From assembly GCA_021773565.1 (NCBI GenBank), contig JAJFJZ010000017.1, forward strand, positions 124,001 through 188,000: 64,000 nucleotides of DNA, read 5' to 3'. A program made the translations under genes and the position numbers. Source of the stretch: Gammaproteobacteria bacterium. Its GTDB lineage: Bacteria > Pseudomonadota > Gammaproteobacteria > Pseudomonadales > Azotimanducaceae. Under the pieces are notes generated by a model. It was given only the letters and a program-made list of their open reading frames with translations, did not search any database and was not told the origin of the DNA. Shown in pieces: positions 22,997 through 31,166 of this stretch (the stretch's first letter is position 1; every line of letters starts with the position of its first letter).

Positions 22997-24022
22997 TCAA
23001 ATCGGAAATTCAAGCATCCTTTGCAGTGGCTGCAAGGCTCTCAATCGCACTTGTTCATCCACCAGTATCTCATTGCACCCATCCTTAAGAGCATCCCTTA
23101 GCGCTTGCAACTCATTCATCGCCATCCAGGGACAATGCGCACAACTTCTGCAAGTTGCACCGTTTCCGGCTGTCGGTGCTTCAATAAAACGCTTGCCCGG
23201 CGCTACAGAGCGCAGTTTATGAAAAATACCCCGATCAGTGGCAACGATAAAAGTTTCGTTTTTCAATTCTCGTGCGCCGCGAATAATCTGTGTTGTGGAT
23301 CCAACTACATCGGCCAGAGCGATAACCGGGCCTGGTGATTCAGGATGCACCAGCACTGCAGCATCCGGATAGATTTTTTTAAGATCCAGCAGGGCTTTGG
23401 CCTTGAATTCCTCGTGTACCACACAGGCCCCACTCCATAACAACATATCTGCCTGAGTCTGCTTCTGGATATAGGCTCCCAGATACTTATCCGGTGCCCA
23501 TATTATTTTTTGTCCCTGAGAATCAAGGTGTTCAACAATGGCCAGGGCATTACTGCTGGTAACAACCCAATCGGATAATGCTTTCACCTTAGCTGACGTG
23601 TTGGCATAGACAACCACGGTTCGGTTCGGGTGTGCTTGCACGAAAGATTCAAAAGCCTCCGGTGGACATCCCAGATCGAGCGAACATTCGGACTTAAGGC
23701 TGGGCATCAGAATGCATTTTTCGGGAGAAAGAATTTTTGCTGTTTCTCCCATAAAACGAACACCTGCCACTATAAGTGTCTCTGCCGGATGCAGGCTGCC
23801 AAATCGCGCCATTTCCAGTGAATCAGCAACAACCCCACCCGTACTCTCGGCAAGTTTCTGAATCTCTTCATCAACATAATAGTGGGCCACAATTGCGGCG
23901 TTTTTTTTGTGCAAAAGCTCACGAATTTCCTGCTTCAATCCGTCCCGCGTTTCCGCAGACAACGATGCAGGAGTGAAAAGCGGAATATCTTCTACCTTAA
24001 GTGCGTAATCTGGTAGGCTCAT
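22997..24022 (-). CDS. nadA: Quinolinate synthase
   Basis: About 341 residues. NadA hallmarks are [17 protein letters not shown], the Cys of [23 protein letters not shown], the second Cys in [10 protein letters not shown], and [15 protein letters not shown] near the C-terminus, together supplying the [4Fe-4S] ligands. It condenses iminoaspartate with dihydroxyacetone phosphate in NAD synthesis. The frame is open to 24082, but that would overlap the start of the divergent GST gene; MSLPDYALK at 24022 is the better start although its ribosome site is weak. Confidence 0.93.
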   Translation of the reverse strand: MSLPDYALKVEDIPLFTPASLSAETRDGLKQEIRELLHKKNAAIVAHYYVDEEIQKLAESTGGVVADSLEMARFGSLHPAETLIVAGVRFMGETAKILSPEKCILMPSLKSECSLDLGCPPEAFESFVQAHPNRTVVVYANTSAKVKALSDWVVTSSNALAIVEHLDSQGQKIIWAPDKYLGAYIQKQTQADMLLWSGACVVHEEFKAKALLDLKKIYPDAAVLVHPESPGPVIALADVVGSTTQIIRGARELKNETFIVATDRGIFHKLRSVAPGKRFIEAPTAGNGATCRSCAHCPWMAMNELQALRDALKDGCNEILVDEQVRLRALQPLQRMLEFPI

Positions 24023-24080
24023 GAGAGTGTTGGATCGGGCAGTTGAACGTCCAGAAAGAATAGCATTTTGAGATACACAC

Positions 24081-24725
24081 ATGCCAGAAAATACCTACCA
24101 GCTTTATGAAATGGCCGATTCAGGCAATTGTTACAAGGTGCGCCTGATTCTCAACCAGTTAAACATTGCCTACGAGCGCCGACCCATCAATATACTAAAC
24201 GGAGAGAGTCGCACGCCCGAATTTCTGGAGCTGAACCCCAATGGCCGTACACCACTGTTAATCTTGCCAGATGGAACACCACTGGCCGAATCCAATGCCA
24301 TATTATTTTATCTGGCAGAACTTTCCGCATCAGACCAGCAAATAAACCATTCCGCTAATCTCGTTCCGGAAACCCCGCTGGCTCGGGCACAGACAATGCA
24401 ATGGTTGTTTTTCGAACAGTACAGCCATGAACCATTCATTGCGACAAACAGGTTTTATCTGCACATTCTCAAGGACCCCGACCAGTTTGAAGCCCAGATT
24501 GCCGCCAATCAGCCAAAAGGATGCGCCGCCCTTGGCGTGATGGAAAATCACCTGGGCCATGCCCCATTTTTTAGTGCAGGTGCTTACGGAATCGCCGACA
24601 TTGCACTCTATGCATACACGCATGTCGCACATCAGGGTGGATATGACCTTTCTGCATATCCCAATATAGGCATGTGGATGGAAAGTGTGCAGAACCAGCC
24701 ACACCACGTAGGCATTGGCGAATAA
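24081..24725 (+). CDS. Glutathione S-transferase family protein
   Basis: 214 residues. N-terminal thioredoxin-like half: [19 protein letters not shown] with Ser/Asn in the catalytic position, [14 protein letters not shown] with the cis-Pro, and [13 protein letters not shown] (the glutathione gamma-glutamyl contact). Helical C-terminal half from about residue 100. It resembles the proteobacterial GstB/YfcG-like groups; the substrate is unknown. Its stop is 7 bp before an ATP-grasp gene of glutathione-synthetase type, so the two are probably co-transcribed. Confidence 0.85.
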   Translation: MPENTYQLYEMADSGNCYKVRLILNQLNIAYERRPINILNGESRTPEFLELNPNGRTPLLILPDGTPLAESNAILFYLAELSASDQQINHSANLVPETPLARAQTMQWLFFEQYSHEPFIATNRFYLHILKDPDQFEAQIAANQPKGCAALGVMENHLGHAPFFSAGAYGIADIALYAYTHVAHQGGYDLSAYPNIGMWMESVQNQPHHVGIGE

Positions 24726-24732
24726 GTAATTA

Positions 24733-25593
24733 GTGATGGCCAGGCAAATCTGTTTTCTCAAATCTCCTGACAGCAAGGTCTACGGCAATAACAATCATGA
24801 ACTGCTACCCCAGGCATTTAAATTAGCTGGCTGGGGAGTTAGCGTGCTGCCCCAGGAACAGGTATGCCTTACGCCAGCAGGTATTATGCTTGGACATTTG
24901 GACCCCCGTAACCTGAATCTTATATGGTTGCTCGGTTTTGGACGCCGGCAAAGTTGCATCGATCGATTCCAGATTCTGTCCCGCCTAGATGACTCTCTAT
25001 TCGTAAATCCACCACAGACCATGATGAACTTGCATGCAAAATATTCGCTAAACGAGGGCGCCTTGCAGGACCTGTTTCCACCCAGTTGGGTATCAGGTGA
25101 TGGGGCTTGGTTAAAAGCCAGGATTCAATCTGGCGGGGAATGGGTCATTAAACCAACAGCAGGCAGCTATGGTAAAGACGTTTACAGAGTCTCGGCCAGC
25201 ACTCAAAAACTGGATAGCATACTAAATTCCCTTACCGACGGGGCTTATGCGGTACTACAAACCTACGTTCCGGAGATCGAGCAAGGCGAGAAACGTGTCC
25301 TTATCGCGAACGGCAAAATTATTGGCTCATACCTGCGCACCAGTGCAGAAAATTTTCGCACCAACCTGTCTGTTGGTGCGACCTGTAATCTGTGTTCTCT
25401 GTCTACGTCTGAGAAACTTAATCTTGCTCTGGTGATGGATCACCTCGAAAAACGTAAAATTCGCTTCGCCGCAATAGACCTGGCAGAGCGTTATGTTATT
25501 GAAGTTAACGTGGCAAACCCCGGAGGCTTGCAAACACTAAAAATCCTCACCGGTGAGGACACGGCTTATAAAACAGCCCTGAGCTTTTCATAA
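24733..25593 (+). CDS. ATP-grasp enzyme, glutathione synthetase (GshB)-like
   Basis: 286 residues. The ATP-grasp fold is visible in VIKPTAGSYGKDVY, the strand QTYVPEIEQGEKRVLIANGKIIG, AAIDLAERYVIEVNVANPGGL (metal-binding Glu and Asn), matching the ATP-grasp half of GshB. The N-terminal ~110 residues are more divergent than in GshB (SPDSKVYGNNNHELLPQAFKLAGW). It should ligate a carboxylate to an amine; glutathione synthesis is possible but other GshB/RimK-like products fit equally. The first codon is GTG at 24733 followed at once by ATG at 24736; no strong ribosome site is seen. It partners the GST gene upstream by position. The stop lies inside a short tandem duplication. Confidence 0.75.
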   Translation: MMARQICFLKSPDSKVYGNNNHELLPQAFKLAGWGVSVLPQEQVCLTPAGIMLGHLDPRNLNLIWLLGFGRRQSCIDRFQILSRLDDSLFVNPPQTMMNLHAKYSLNEGALQDLFPPSWVSGDGAWLKARIQSGGEWVIKPTAGSYGKDVYRVSASTQKLDSILNSLTDGAYAVLQTYVPEIEQGEKRVLIANGKIIGSYLRTSAENFRTNLSVGATCNLCSLSTSEKLNLALVMDHLEKRKIRFAAIDLAERYVIEVNVANPGGLQTLKILTGEDTAYKTALSFS

Positions 25594-25606
25594 ACAGCCC
25601 TGAGCT
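25571..25606. repeat. Short tandem duplication spanning a stop codon
   Basis: AAACAGCCCTGAGCT occurs at 25571-25585 and again at 25592-25606 (21-bp period). The stop codon of the ATP-grasp gene (25591-25593) falls at the junction, so the duplication added sequence after the last codons. Confidence 0.7.
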
Positions 25607-25678
25607 CCCCTTGCAAACAGCTCCGGCTTATACAACGATAGTGTGTTACTGCACTTCGAGTGCATAAGGAAAACTACC

Positions 25679-26458
25679 ATGCAAAAAGACATTCAGGTGC
25701 AGTTGAAGAATCACGTGGCGCTGATTGAAATACTACGACCACCAAACAATTTCTTTGATCTCTCATTGATATGCGATATTGCGGATGCACTGGAAGAACT
25801 GGATAACGATGATCAATGCAGGGCCATCGTCTTGGCTTCACAGGGACGCCATTTCTGCGCAGGTGCAGATTTTAGCCAACGCCGTAAGGTACCCGTAGAA
25901 CAGCAGGATAGTCCCGGACAACCCACATCAAATCCCCTATATACAGCAGCAGTGCGATTATTCGACTGCAAAAAACCTATTGTGGGTGCTATACAGGGTG
26001 CCGCGGTTGGTGGTGGCTTTGGGCTGGCACTGGTTCCTGATTTCAGAGTTGTATGTGCAGCAAGCCGCTTTACCGCAAATTTTACCAAGCTGGGTTTCCA
26101 CCCTGGTTTTGGGCTGACGTACACGCTACCTAAATTGATCGGCCAGCAACGTGCAAATCTGATGTTTTATACCGGTCGAAGAATAACCGGGATTACGGCA
26201 TTGGAATGGGGCTTGGCAGATGTCTTCAACGATGACGTACGGGCAGGTGCCTTTCAACTGGCGAACGAAATCGCCGAAAATGCGCCTCTGGCTGTGATGT
26301 CGGTACGAGCAACCATGCGCCGTGGCATAGCGCATGCAATTAGAGTCAGTACCGATCACGAGTTTTCTGAACAGTATCGCCTGCAACAAACGGACGATCA
26401 TCGTGAAGGTTTAAAGGCAGTTGCAGAACGCAGAGCAGGGGATTTTAAAGGGCACTAG
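25679..26458 (+). CDS. Enoyl-CoA hydratase/isomerase (crotonase) family protein
   Basis: 259 residues. Oxyanion-hole segments are GRHFCAGADFS (about 61-71) and GAAVGGGFGLALVPDFRV. The usual catalytic Glu of the PE(I/V)xLG motif appears as NFTKLGFHPG, that is Phe at the Glu position, so classical hydratase chemistry is doubtful and an isomerase, hydrolase or other crotonase role is possible. AAGGA 8 nt before the ATG at 25679 fixes the start; the open frame from 25643 (GTG) is not used. It is convergent with the GPH-type symporter gene. Confidence 0.85.
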   Translation: MQKDIQVQLKNHVALIEILRPPNNFFDLSLICDIADALEELDNDDQCRAIVLASQGRHFCAGADFSQRRKVPVEQQDSPGQPTSNPLYTAAVRLFDCKKPIVGAIQGAAVGGGFGLALVPDFRVVCAASRFTANFTKLGFHPGFGLTYTLPKLIGQQRANLMFYTGRRITGITALEWGLADVFNDDVRAGAFQLANEIAENAPLAVMSVRATMRRGIAHAIRVSTDHEFSEQYRLQQTDDHREGLKAVAERRAGDFKGH

Positions 26459-26478
26459 GCAGTCCTGCGAGGGTTTAG

Positions 26479-27876
26479 TTAGCTGGCCTGGCTGTTTGCA
26501 TTTTGCAAGGCAGTAAGATTTTGCCTTTTGGCCACATCACTTCGAATAGCCGCATGTATTTGCTCGTCCAGTTTAAACCTCGTAAACAGCAGGGCTCCTA
26601 TCAAATAACACACCAGGGGCAATAAACCATAGAGGGTCAACATGGTGTACTTTACCAGTTCCGTCTGCTCAACATTGGGAACAAAACCCGTCGCCTGTAG
26701 CGCAAAACCGGTTATCAGGAGCATTGCGCCATAAGCGCTTTTGTATACAAAATTCCATGCCGCAAAGTAGGCACCCTCCTTGCGTTCACCTGTTAGCATC
26801 TCATCGTAATCGATCACATCACTTTGAACAGAAGGACCTACTGTGCCTCCACATCCTGCCGCCAGCCCTGCGAAAGCTGCCAGCACCAGCATAAAATTCA
26901 ATTGTGCCTCCCCATCAATATACATAAGCAGGAACATTGCACCAAATGATGTTCCTGTTAGGAGCATTGAGTAACGCCACAAACGTATTTTTCCAACACG
27001 TTTGGAAAGGGGTATCCAAAGAGGAACTGAAAGGGCTGACGGCACCATATAGGCCAGTATTATCCATACGGCCATCAGTGGGCGCCCCACAATGTACTGT
27101 GCAATGTACAAAGTTAGCACCCCAATGGCGGCAGAACCAATATGTTCTATAAATGTGACTATCAACAACAATTTGGCGTGGGGGTTTTGCCAAACATCCG
27201 CAATAGTTGAGAATGCATTTTTGTTGGCCTTACCCATGAAGTCACTTTTTTCACGCAATACTCCCACGGCATACACCACCAGCAAGGCGAATATCACTCC
27301 CGCAATGACAGCGTAAAGTGTCACAGATTCCTGTACCGCTGACCGGCTATCCTGTTCTGCGGTAATAAACAATTGCATGCTATACAAAGCAAGTATGGAG
27401 CCAACAGTATAGGCTGCATGCCGATACCCATAGAGCCGACTGCGATCATGATAATCGCTTGCCAACTCTGCACCCAGAGACATATGTGGTATAAAACACA
27501 GCGTAATAGCCACATAAAAACCAATGATCGCAACTGCCATCCAGAGAACCAGCGCACCCTCGCTTAGCCCTGCAGGTTGCGTAAAAATCATGTAGAACAA
27601 AGTAAATGTGGGCACAATGCTTGCGAACATCCACACTCTGCGCCGCCCATACCGGGAGCGGGTTCTGTCACTCAAAAAACCAATAAGAGGATCTGATACA
27701 GCATCGAGAATGCGCGAACATCCAAATATAATGCCCATAATTGCCGGGCCGATAAGCAGCACATCCGTTGAGTACTTCATCACATAGAGTATAACCAGCA
27801 GGTACATGTACCCAAGGCCAACTGCGGGTGCTGCAAAGGCTATTGCGTCTCGCAAGGGGAGCTTTTTTTCAGGCAT
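26479..27876 (-). CDS. MFS transporter, glycoside-pentoside-hexuronide (GPH) symporter type
   Basis: About 465 residues with 12 predicted membrane helices. Family marks are AVSDPLIGFLSDRTRSRYGRRR at residues about 62-83 (MelB-like cation-coupling loop), AELASDYHDRSRLYGYR in the middle and QSDVIDYDEMLTGERKEGAYF before helix 11. GPH proteins usually take up sugars or other small organics with Na+ or H+. The start is not certain: MPEKKLPL at 27876 overlaps the SDR stop by 8 bp; a further 13 residues reach 27915. Co-transcription with the SDR gene is likely. Confidence 0.8.
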   Translation of the reverse strand: MPEKKLPLRDAIAFAAPAVGLGYMYLLVILYVMKYSTDVLLIGPAIMGIIFGCSRILDAVSDPLIGFLSDRTRSRYGRRRVWMFASIVPTFTLFYMIFTQPAGLSEGALVLWMAVAIIGFYVAITLCFIPHMSLGAELASDYHDRSRLYGYRHAAYTVGSILALYSMQLFITAEQDSRSAVQESVTLYAVIAGVIFALLVVYAVGVLREKSDFMGKANKNAFSTIADVWQNPHAKLLLIVTFIEHIGSAAIGVLTLYIAQYIVGRPLMAVWIILAYMVPSALSVPLWIPLSKRVGKIRLWRYSMLLTGTSFGAMFLLMYIDGEAQLNFMLVLAAFAGLAAGCGGTVGPSVQSDVIDYDEMLTGERKEGAYFAAWNFVYKSAYGAMLLITGFALQATGFVPNVEQTELVKYTMLTLYGLLPLVCYLIGALLFTRFKLDEQIHAAIRSDVAKRQNLTALQNANSQAS

Positions 27877-28648
27877 TCCGGATTGTGAGCCCACCATCCA
27901 CGGGTAATGCGACACCCGTCATAAAAGATGCTGCCGGAAGCACAAAACCCAGCGTTGCATGAGCAACTTCTTCAGGGTCTCCATAACGACGCAGGGCAAC
28001 ACGTCGACGCGCAAAAACATCTTTCTGGTCGTCCGGAATTTGCTCTGTCATAGCAGTATTTATGGGTCCGGGACAAATACAGTTTACCGTAATACCTTCC
28101 GCCCCCAGTTCCACTGCCAAAGAGCGAGTTAAACCGATCACACCGTGTTTTGCAGCTGTATAGGGGCTTGAAAAACGGGTAGCTCCCAGGCCTTCTGTAG
28201 AAGCAATATTCACAATGCGTGGGCAATTTGATTCACGTAGAGCTGGAAGAGCTGCGCGTATAAGGCGATGTTGCGCACTCAGCAGCACCGATATAGAACG
28301 TTCCCATTTAACTTCGTAATCCTCGTCATCAATCTGGACCGGAAGCGAGATACCAGCGTTATTGACCAGTATGTCTATACCGCCAAAATGCGCATGCACC
28401 GAGGCTACGGCATCTTTGATGGCTTGCGCGTCAGATACATCAAGAACCCATCCGCGCGCATCAACATTGGCTTGATCAAGCTCCTGCAGCAAACTGTCCA
28501 GGGAAGCCTGATTTATGTCGAAAAGGGCCAGCCGCACACTTTTATCGGCAAAAACTCTGGCGGTTGCCCGCCCCATACCGCTACCTGCACCTGTGATTAT
28601 TGCTACCCGCCCTTTTACCGACCGGCTTAACTTGCCAAGTTTTGTCAA
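27869..28648 (-). CDS. Short-chain dehydrogenase/reductase
   Basis: 259 residues, a classical SDR: TGAGSGMGRA (cofactor loop), DI at the end of strand 2 (suggests NAD preference), NNAG, catalytic Ser in IASTEGLG and YTAAK, then CPGPINTAM, and GVALPVDGG at the end. It oxidises or reduces an alcohol/ketone that I cannot identify. It overlaps the downstream symporter gene slightly and lies 80 bp after the NTF2-like gene on the same strand, so the three look like one unit. Confidence 0.88.
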   Translation of the reverse strand: MTKLGKLSRSVKGRVAIITGAGSGMGRATARVFADKSVRLALFDINQASLDSLLQELDQANVDARGWVLDVSDAQAIKDAVASVHAHFGGIDILVNNAGISLPVQIDDEDYEVKWERSISVLLSAQHRLIRAALPALRESNCPRIVNIASTEGLGATRFSSPYTAAKHGVIGLTRSLAVELGAEGITVNCICPGPINTAMTEQIPDDQKDVFARRRVALRRYGDPEEVAHATLGFVLPAASFMTGVALPVDGGLTIRNA

Positions 28649-28728
28649 TCCGCAACCTGTATGTCAAAAATGGTGCATTGACTTTAAAGCACCTTGCTTG
28701 AGCATTGCAACGCCTTTGCGAAAACCGC

Positions 28729-29184
28729 TCATCCCGCCCACCCGGCTTCATAATTTGCGCGCATGCCTGGCCCTTTTATGCGCAGATGGCTTATTTTCCA
28801 TGCACCATTGATCTTTTTATAATCTTCGTGATAGCGAGCCGCTTGCCACATAGCCTGATTATTCTCGGTGAATGTAAAGGGGCCAAAGAAGTACCAGATG
28901 CCAGTCGCAGTGGTTTGATGTATCTCAATTATGGGATTCAAAACCATGTGTTGTGAATAAGTGATGGTTTTTTGAAAACTTTCAAACAATGCTTTTATTT
29001 CTGGATGCCCAACTGCCTTTCCAATGCCACGGCCTTCCCAGATTGCATCTTTGGTAAATACGGACGTTATGCGTTCAACATTATGATTGTCATCACAAAT
29101 CTCGCAGTACCGGGCTTTTAATTGTTTGATGGCTTCAAGGTCTTCCAGCCGGGTAATTCTACCTTCCAGCTTTTCAAGGTCCAT
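28729..29184 (-). CDS. NTF2-like (SnoaL) family protein
   Basis: 151 residues. The opening LEDLEAIKQLKARYCEICDD, followed by FTKDAIWEG and the last strands WQAARYHEDYKKINGAWKISHLRI, is the SnoaL-type NTF2 cone fold. Members act as isomerases, dehydratases or as small subunits of ring hydroxylases; no specific activity can be given. It is divergent from a Rieske oxygenase alpha subunit that has no beta subunit gene nearby, and beta subunits share this fold, but the length and opening here look more like the free-standing SnoaL_4 group. Confidence 0.75.
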   Translation of the reverse strand: MDLEKLEGRITRLEDLEAIKQLKARYCEICDDNHNVERITSVFTKDAIWEGRGIGKAVGHPEIKALFESFQKTITYSQHMVLNPIIEIHQTTATGIWYFFGPFTFTENNQAMWQAARYHEDYKKINGAWKISHLRIKGPGMRANYEAGWAG

Positions 29185-29252
29185 GATCGATCTCTGTAAA
29201 AATGAAACCCAATACTAAGTAATCGGACATGAAAATAACAAGCCCGCGTCGC

Positions 29253-29269
29253 CCCTATTAGGGTACCCT
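29253..29269. promoter_or_regulatory. Overlapping palindromes between divergent genes
   Basis: CCCTATTAGGG (29253-29263, arms CCCTA/TAGGG) overlaps AGGGTACCCT (29260-29269, a perfect 10-bp palindrome). They lie in the 123 bp between the divergent NTF2-like and Rieske oxygenase genes, where a shared regulator site would be expected. No regulator gene is adjacent. Confidence 0.3.
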
Positions 29270-29307
29270 GAAAAGATTGGCCTTACGGAACCAGCAGGAA
29301 GACATAC

Positions 29308-30447
29308 ATGACATACAATCTCAGCCTAATTCTTGGCAAAGAAGAGCTACAGAACGCTGCCGCGCCGCTTAACAAAGCATGGACATTGCCACCGGGTGCC
29401 TATACAAATCCGGAAGTCTTCAAGGCGGAAATAGCTAACATTTTTGATAAGGACTGGATATGTGTCGCGCGTCAGGAACAGCTTAAAAAGCCGGGGGATT
29501 ACGTCTGTTTTGAACTGCCGCATCAGCCAATCGTTCTAGTGAAGGATCTGTCTGGCATAATCCGCGCGCTTTCCAGCGTCTGCTTACACCGTGCGATGCC
29601 GATTGTTGAGGGTGCTGGTAATACCAAACGGTTCACCTGCCCTTACCACAGCTGGAACTACGAGCTGGACGGTTCGTTGCGAAGTGCCCCCATGATGCAG
29701 GCGGTTGAAGGCTTTCGAAAGGAGCATTGCACGCTGCCGCGTTTTAGCACCGAAATATGGCAAGGATTTGTTTTTGTAAGTTGCAACAACAACCCTGAGC
29801 CGCTGGGTCCCCAGTTGGAAAAATTTGCTGCACTAATCGAAAACTATGATTTCGAACGACTTGAAGTTATAGAAACCCTGGAATTTCCCAGCCCGTATAA
29901 CTGGAAAATACTGGTCGAAAATTTTCTGGAAGCCTACCACCATCTTGGTATCCATAAGACCACCTTTCAACCAACGTATCCGGCTCGGGATTCGTTTATT
30001 GAGGACAATGATGACAAACCCTGGTTTATGTTACGAATGCCCGGACGTCCGCCGAAAACCGAAGGGGAAGATGAATTAAACGTTTTTCCAAAACTGGCTG
30101 GCGCCCAGTTATTTGAACTGTTCGCCGCATGTGTTTATCCAAACCTGCTACTTGCTGCCTCGCCCCATGGCGCCTACTGGTACCAGTTGGAGCCATCAGC
30201 CCATGACAGTATGCATCTGCGCATCCACGCGCTGGCGTTTCCTGAAGTTGCCGAAACGATGGATGAAAAAACGCGAATGGAAAAACGTGCCGGAGTCCGC
30301 TTTATCCATGAAGAAGATATCACCGCAAATGAAGGCGTATGGAAGGGATTGCAGGCAAGCTCCACAAAACAGGGGCGATTAAGTCTGTATGAAAAAGCGA
30401 TCTGGCAAATAAATCGCCTTTGGCTGGCAAGAATGAAAGCGTTGTAA
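29308..30447 (+). CDS. Rieske-type aromatic ring-hydroxylating oxygenase, alpha subunit
   Basis: 379 residues. The Rieske [2Fe-2S] site is CLHRAMP followed by CPYHSWNY. The mononuclear iron site is in NFLEAYHHLGIH (two His), with the third ligand expected in the C-terminal half. WKILVEN-type spacing is kept (NWKILVENFLEAYHH). It uses O2 and electrons from a reductase to hydroxylate or demethylate an aromatic, steroid or quaternary amine; the substrate is unknown and neither ferredoxin nor reductase is encoded nearby. AGGAAG upstream of the ATG supports the start. It is convergent with the PPOX flavoprotein gene. Confidence 0.87.
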   Translation: MTYNLSLILGKEELQNAAAPLNKAWTLPPGAYTNPEVFKAEIANIFDKDWICVARQEQLKKPGDYVCFELPHQPIVLVKDLSGIIRALSSVCLHRAMPIVEGAGNTKRFTCPYHSWNYELDGSLRSAPMMQAVEGFRKEHCTLPRFSTEIWQGFVFVSCNNNPEPLGPQLEKFAALIENYDFERLEVIETLEFPSPYNWKILVENFLEAYHHLGIHKTTFQPTYPARDSFIEDNDDKPWFMLRMPGRPPKTEGEDELNVFPKLAGAQLFELFAACVYPNLLLAASPHGAYWYQLEPSAHDSMHLRIHALAFPEVAETMDEKTRMEKRAGVRFIHEEDITANEGVWKGLQASSTKQGRLSLYEKAIWQINRLWLARMKAL

Positions 30448-30469
30448 ACTAAACCTGACGAAGAATACA

Positions 30470-30892
30470 TCACGTCATTTTAGAATAATCTACTGTAAGC
30501 CACTTATCCGGTACGAAACGCACTAACACTGATTGTTCACCGCCGGAATTTTCTGAATATTGCTTTCCAGCCGCTTCACCCAGATAACGAACCGCCATTT
30601 TAAGTCCGACTTCCTTGTTAGATTCAGTAATTTCAAATTTCCCCTCTACCGAGACATACCTATAGGGAAGCGATTCTGTTTGCGCGCACAAACTAATGCG
30701 TTCACATTCAAGCAGTGCCTTACCTTTCCTCGATTCAGCCCCCGTTAACATCCACAATTCACCGCCGGGTGCATAGTCATACCAGATTGGTACCGTGAGT
30801 GGCGCCTGATCTTTTCTCGGAATGCTGACAATCCCAACATGCAAACCGGCCAGGAATGATTGTCTTTCTTCAACTGACATTGTTAATGACAT
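30470..30892 (-). CDS. Pyridoxamine 5'-phosphate oxidase-like flavoprotein
   Basis: 140 residues, a single split-barrel domain: HVGIVSIPRKDQAPLTVPIWYDY, then GGELWMLTGAESRKGKAL (cofactor-binding Arg/Lys), and YRYVSVEGKFEI. The family binds FMN or F420 and includes small oxidoreductases and heme-utilisation proteins; true PdxH is longer, so this is not a confident pyridoxine enzyme. It is a single gene after the convergent Rieske oxygenase. Confidence 0.78.
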   Translation of the reverse strand: MSLTMSVEERQSFLAGLHVGIVSIPRKDQAPLTVPIWYDYAPGGELWMLTGAESRKGKALLECERISLCAQTESLPYRYVSVEGKFEITESNKEVGLKMAVRYLGEAAGKQYSENSGGEQSVLVRFVPDKWLTVDYSKMT

Positions 30893-31021
30893 TGTTCTTC
30901 TCCACCAAATTCGACCCAGCAGTACATTATAATCAAACTCGCTGCCGAATAGCTTGTAATCACCTGGCCACAGAGCGATTGCGCCCTTATCAAAATCTGA
31001 AGATCATATCGGAAACTGGTG

Positions 31022-31077
31022 GTTGAGCCCTAGCTGAACGGTAGTTCAATATAGAGCTCAACAAACGAAGCTCAACT
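31022..31077. repeat. Cluster of short direct and inverted repeats
   Basis: GTTGAGC (31022-31028) is complemented by two direct copies of AGCTCAAC (31055-31062 and 31070-31077), with a small hairpin TGAAC-GGTA-GTTCA (31035-31048) between. They fill the gap downstream of the cyanophycin operon, so they may end transcription or protect the 3' end; no T-tract is seen. Confidence 0.3.
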
Positions 31078-31166
31078 GCTGCTCGACCAGAGTGGTTTTG
31101 TGTTATGCGAATTTGTTGTTGCCACACTTGTAGAAAAAATACTTCAAAAATCCTTTCAGTCACTTA

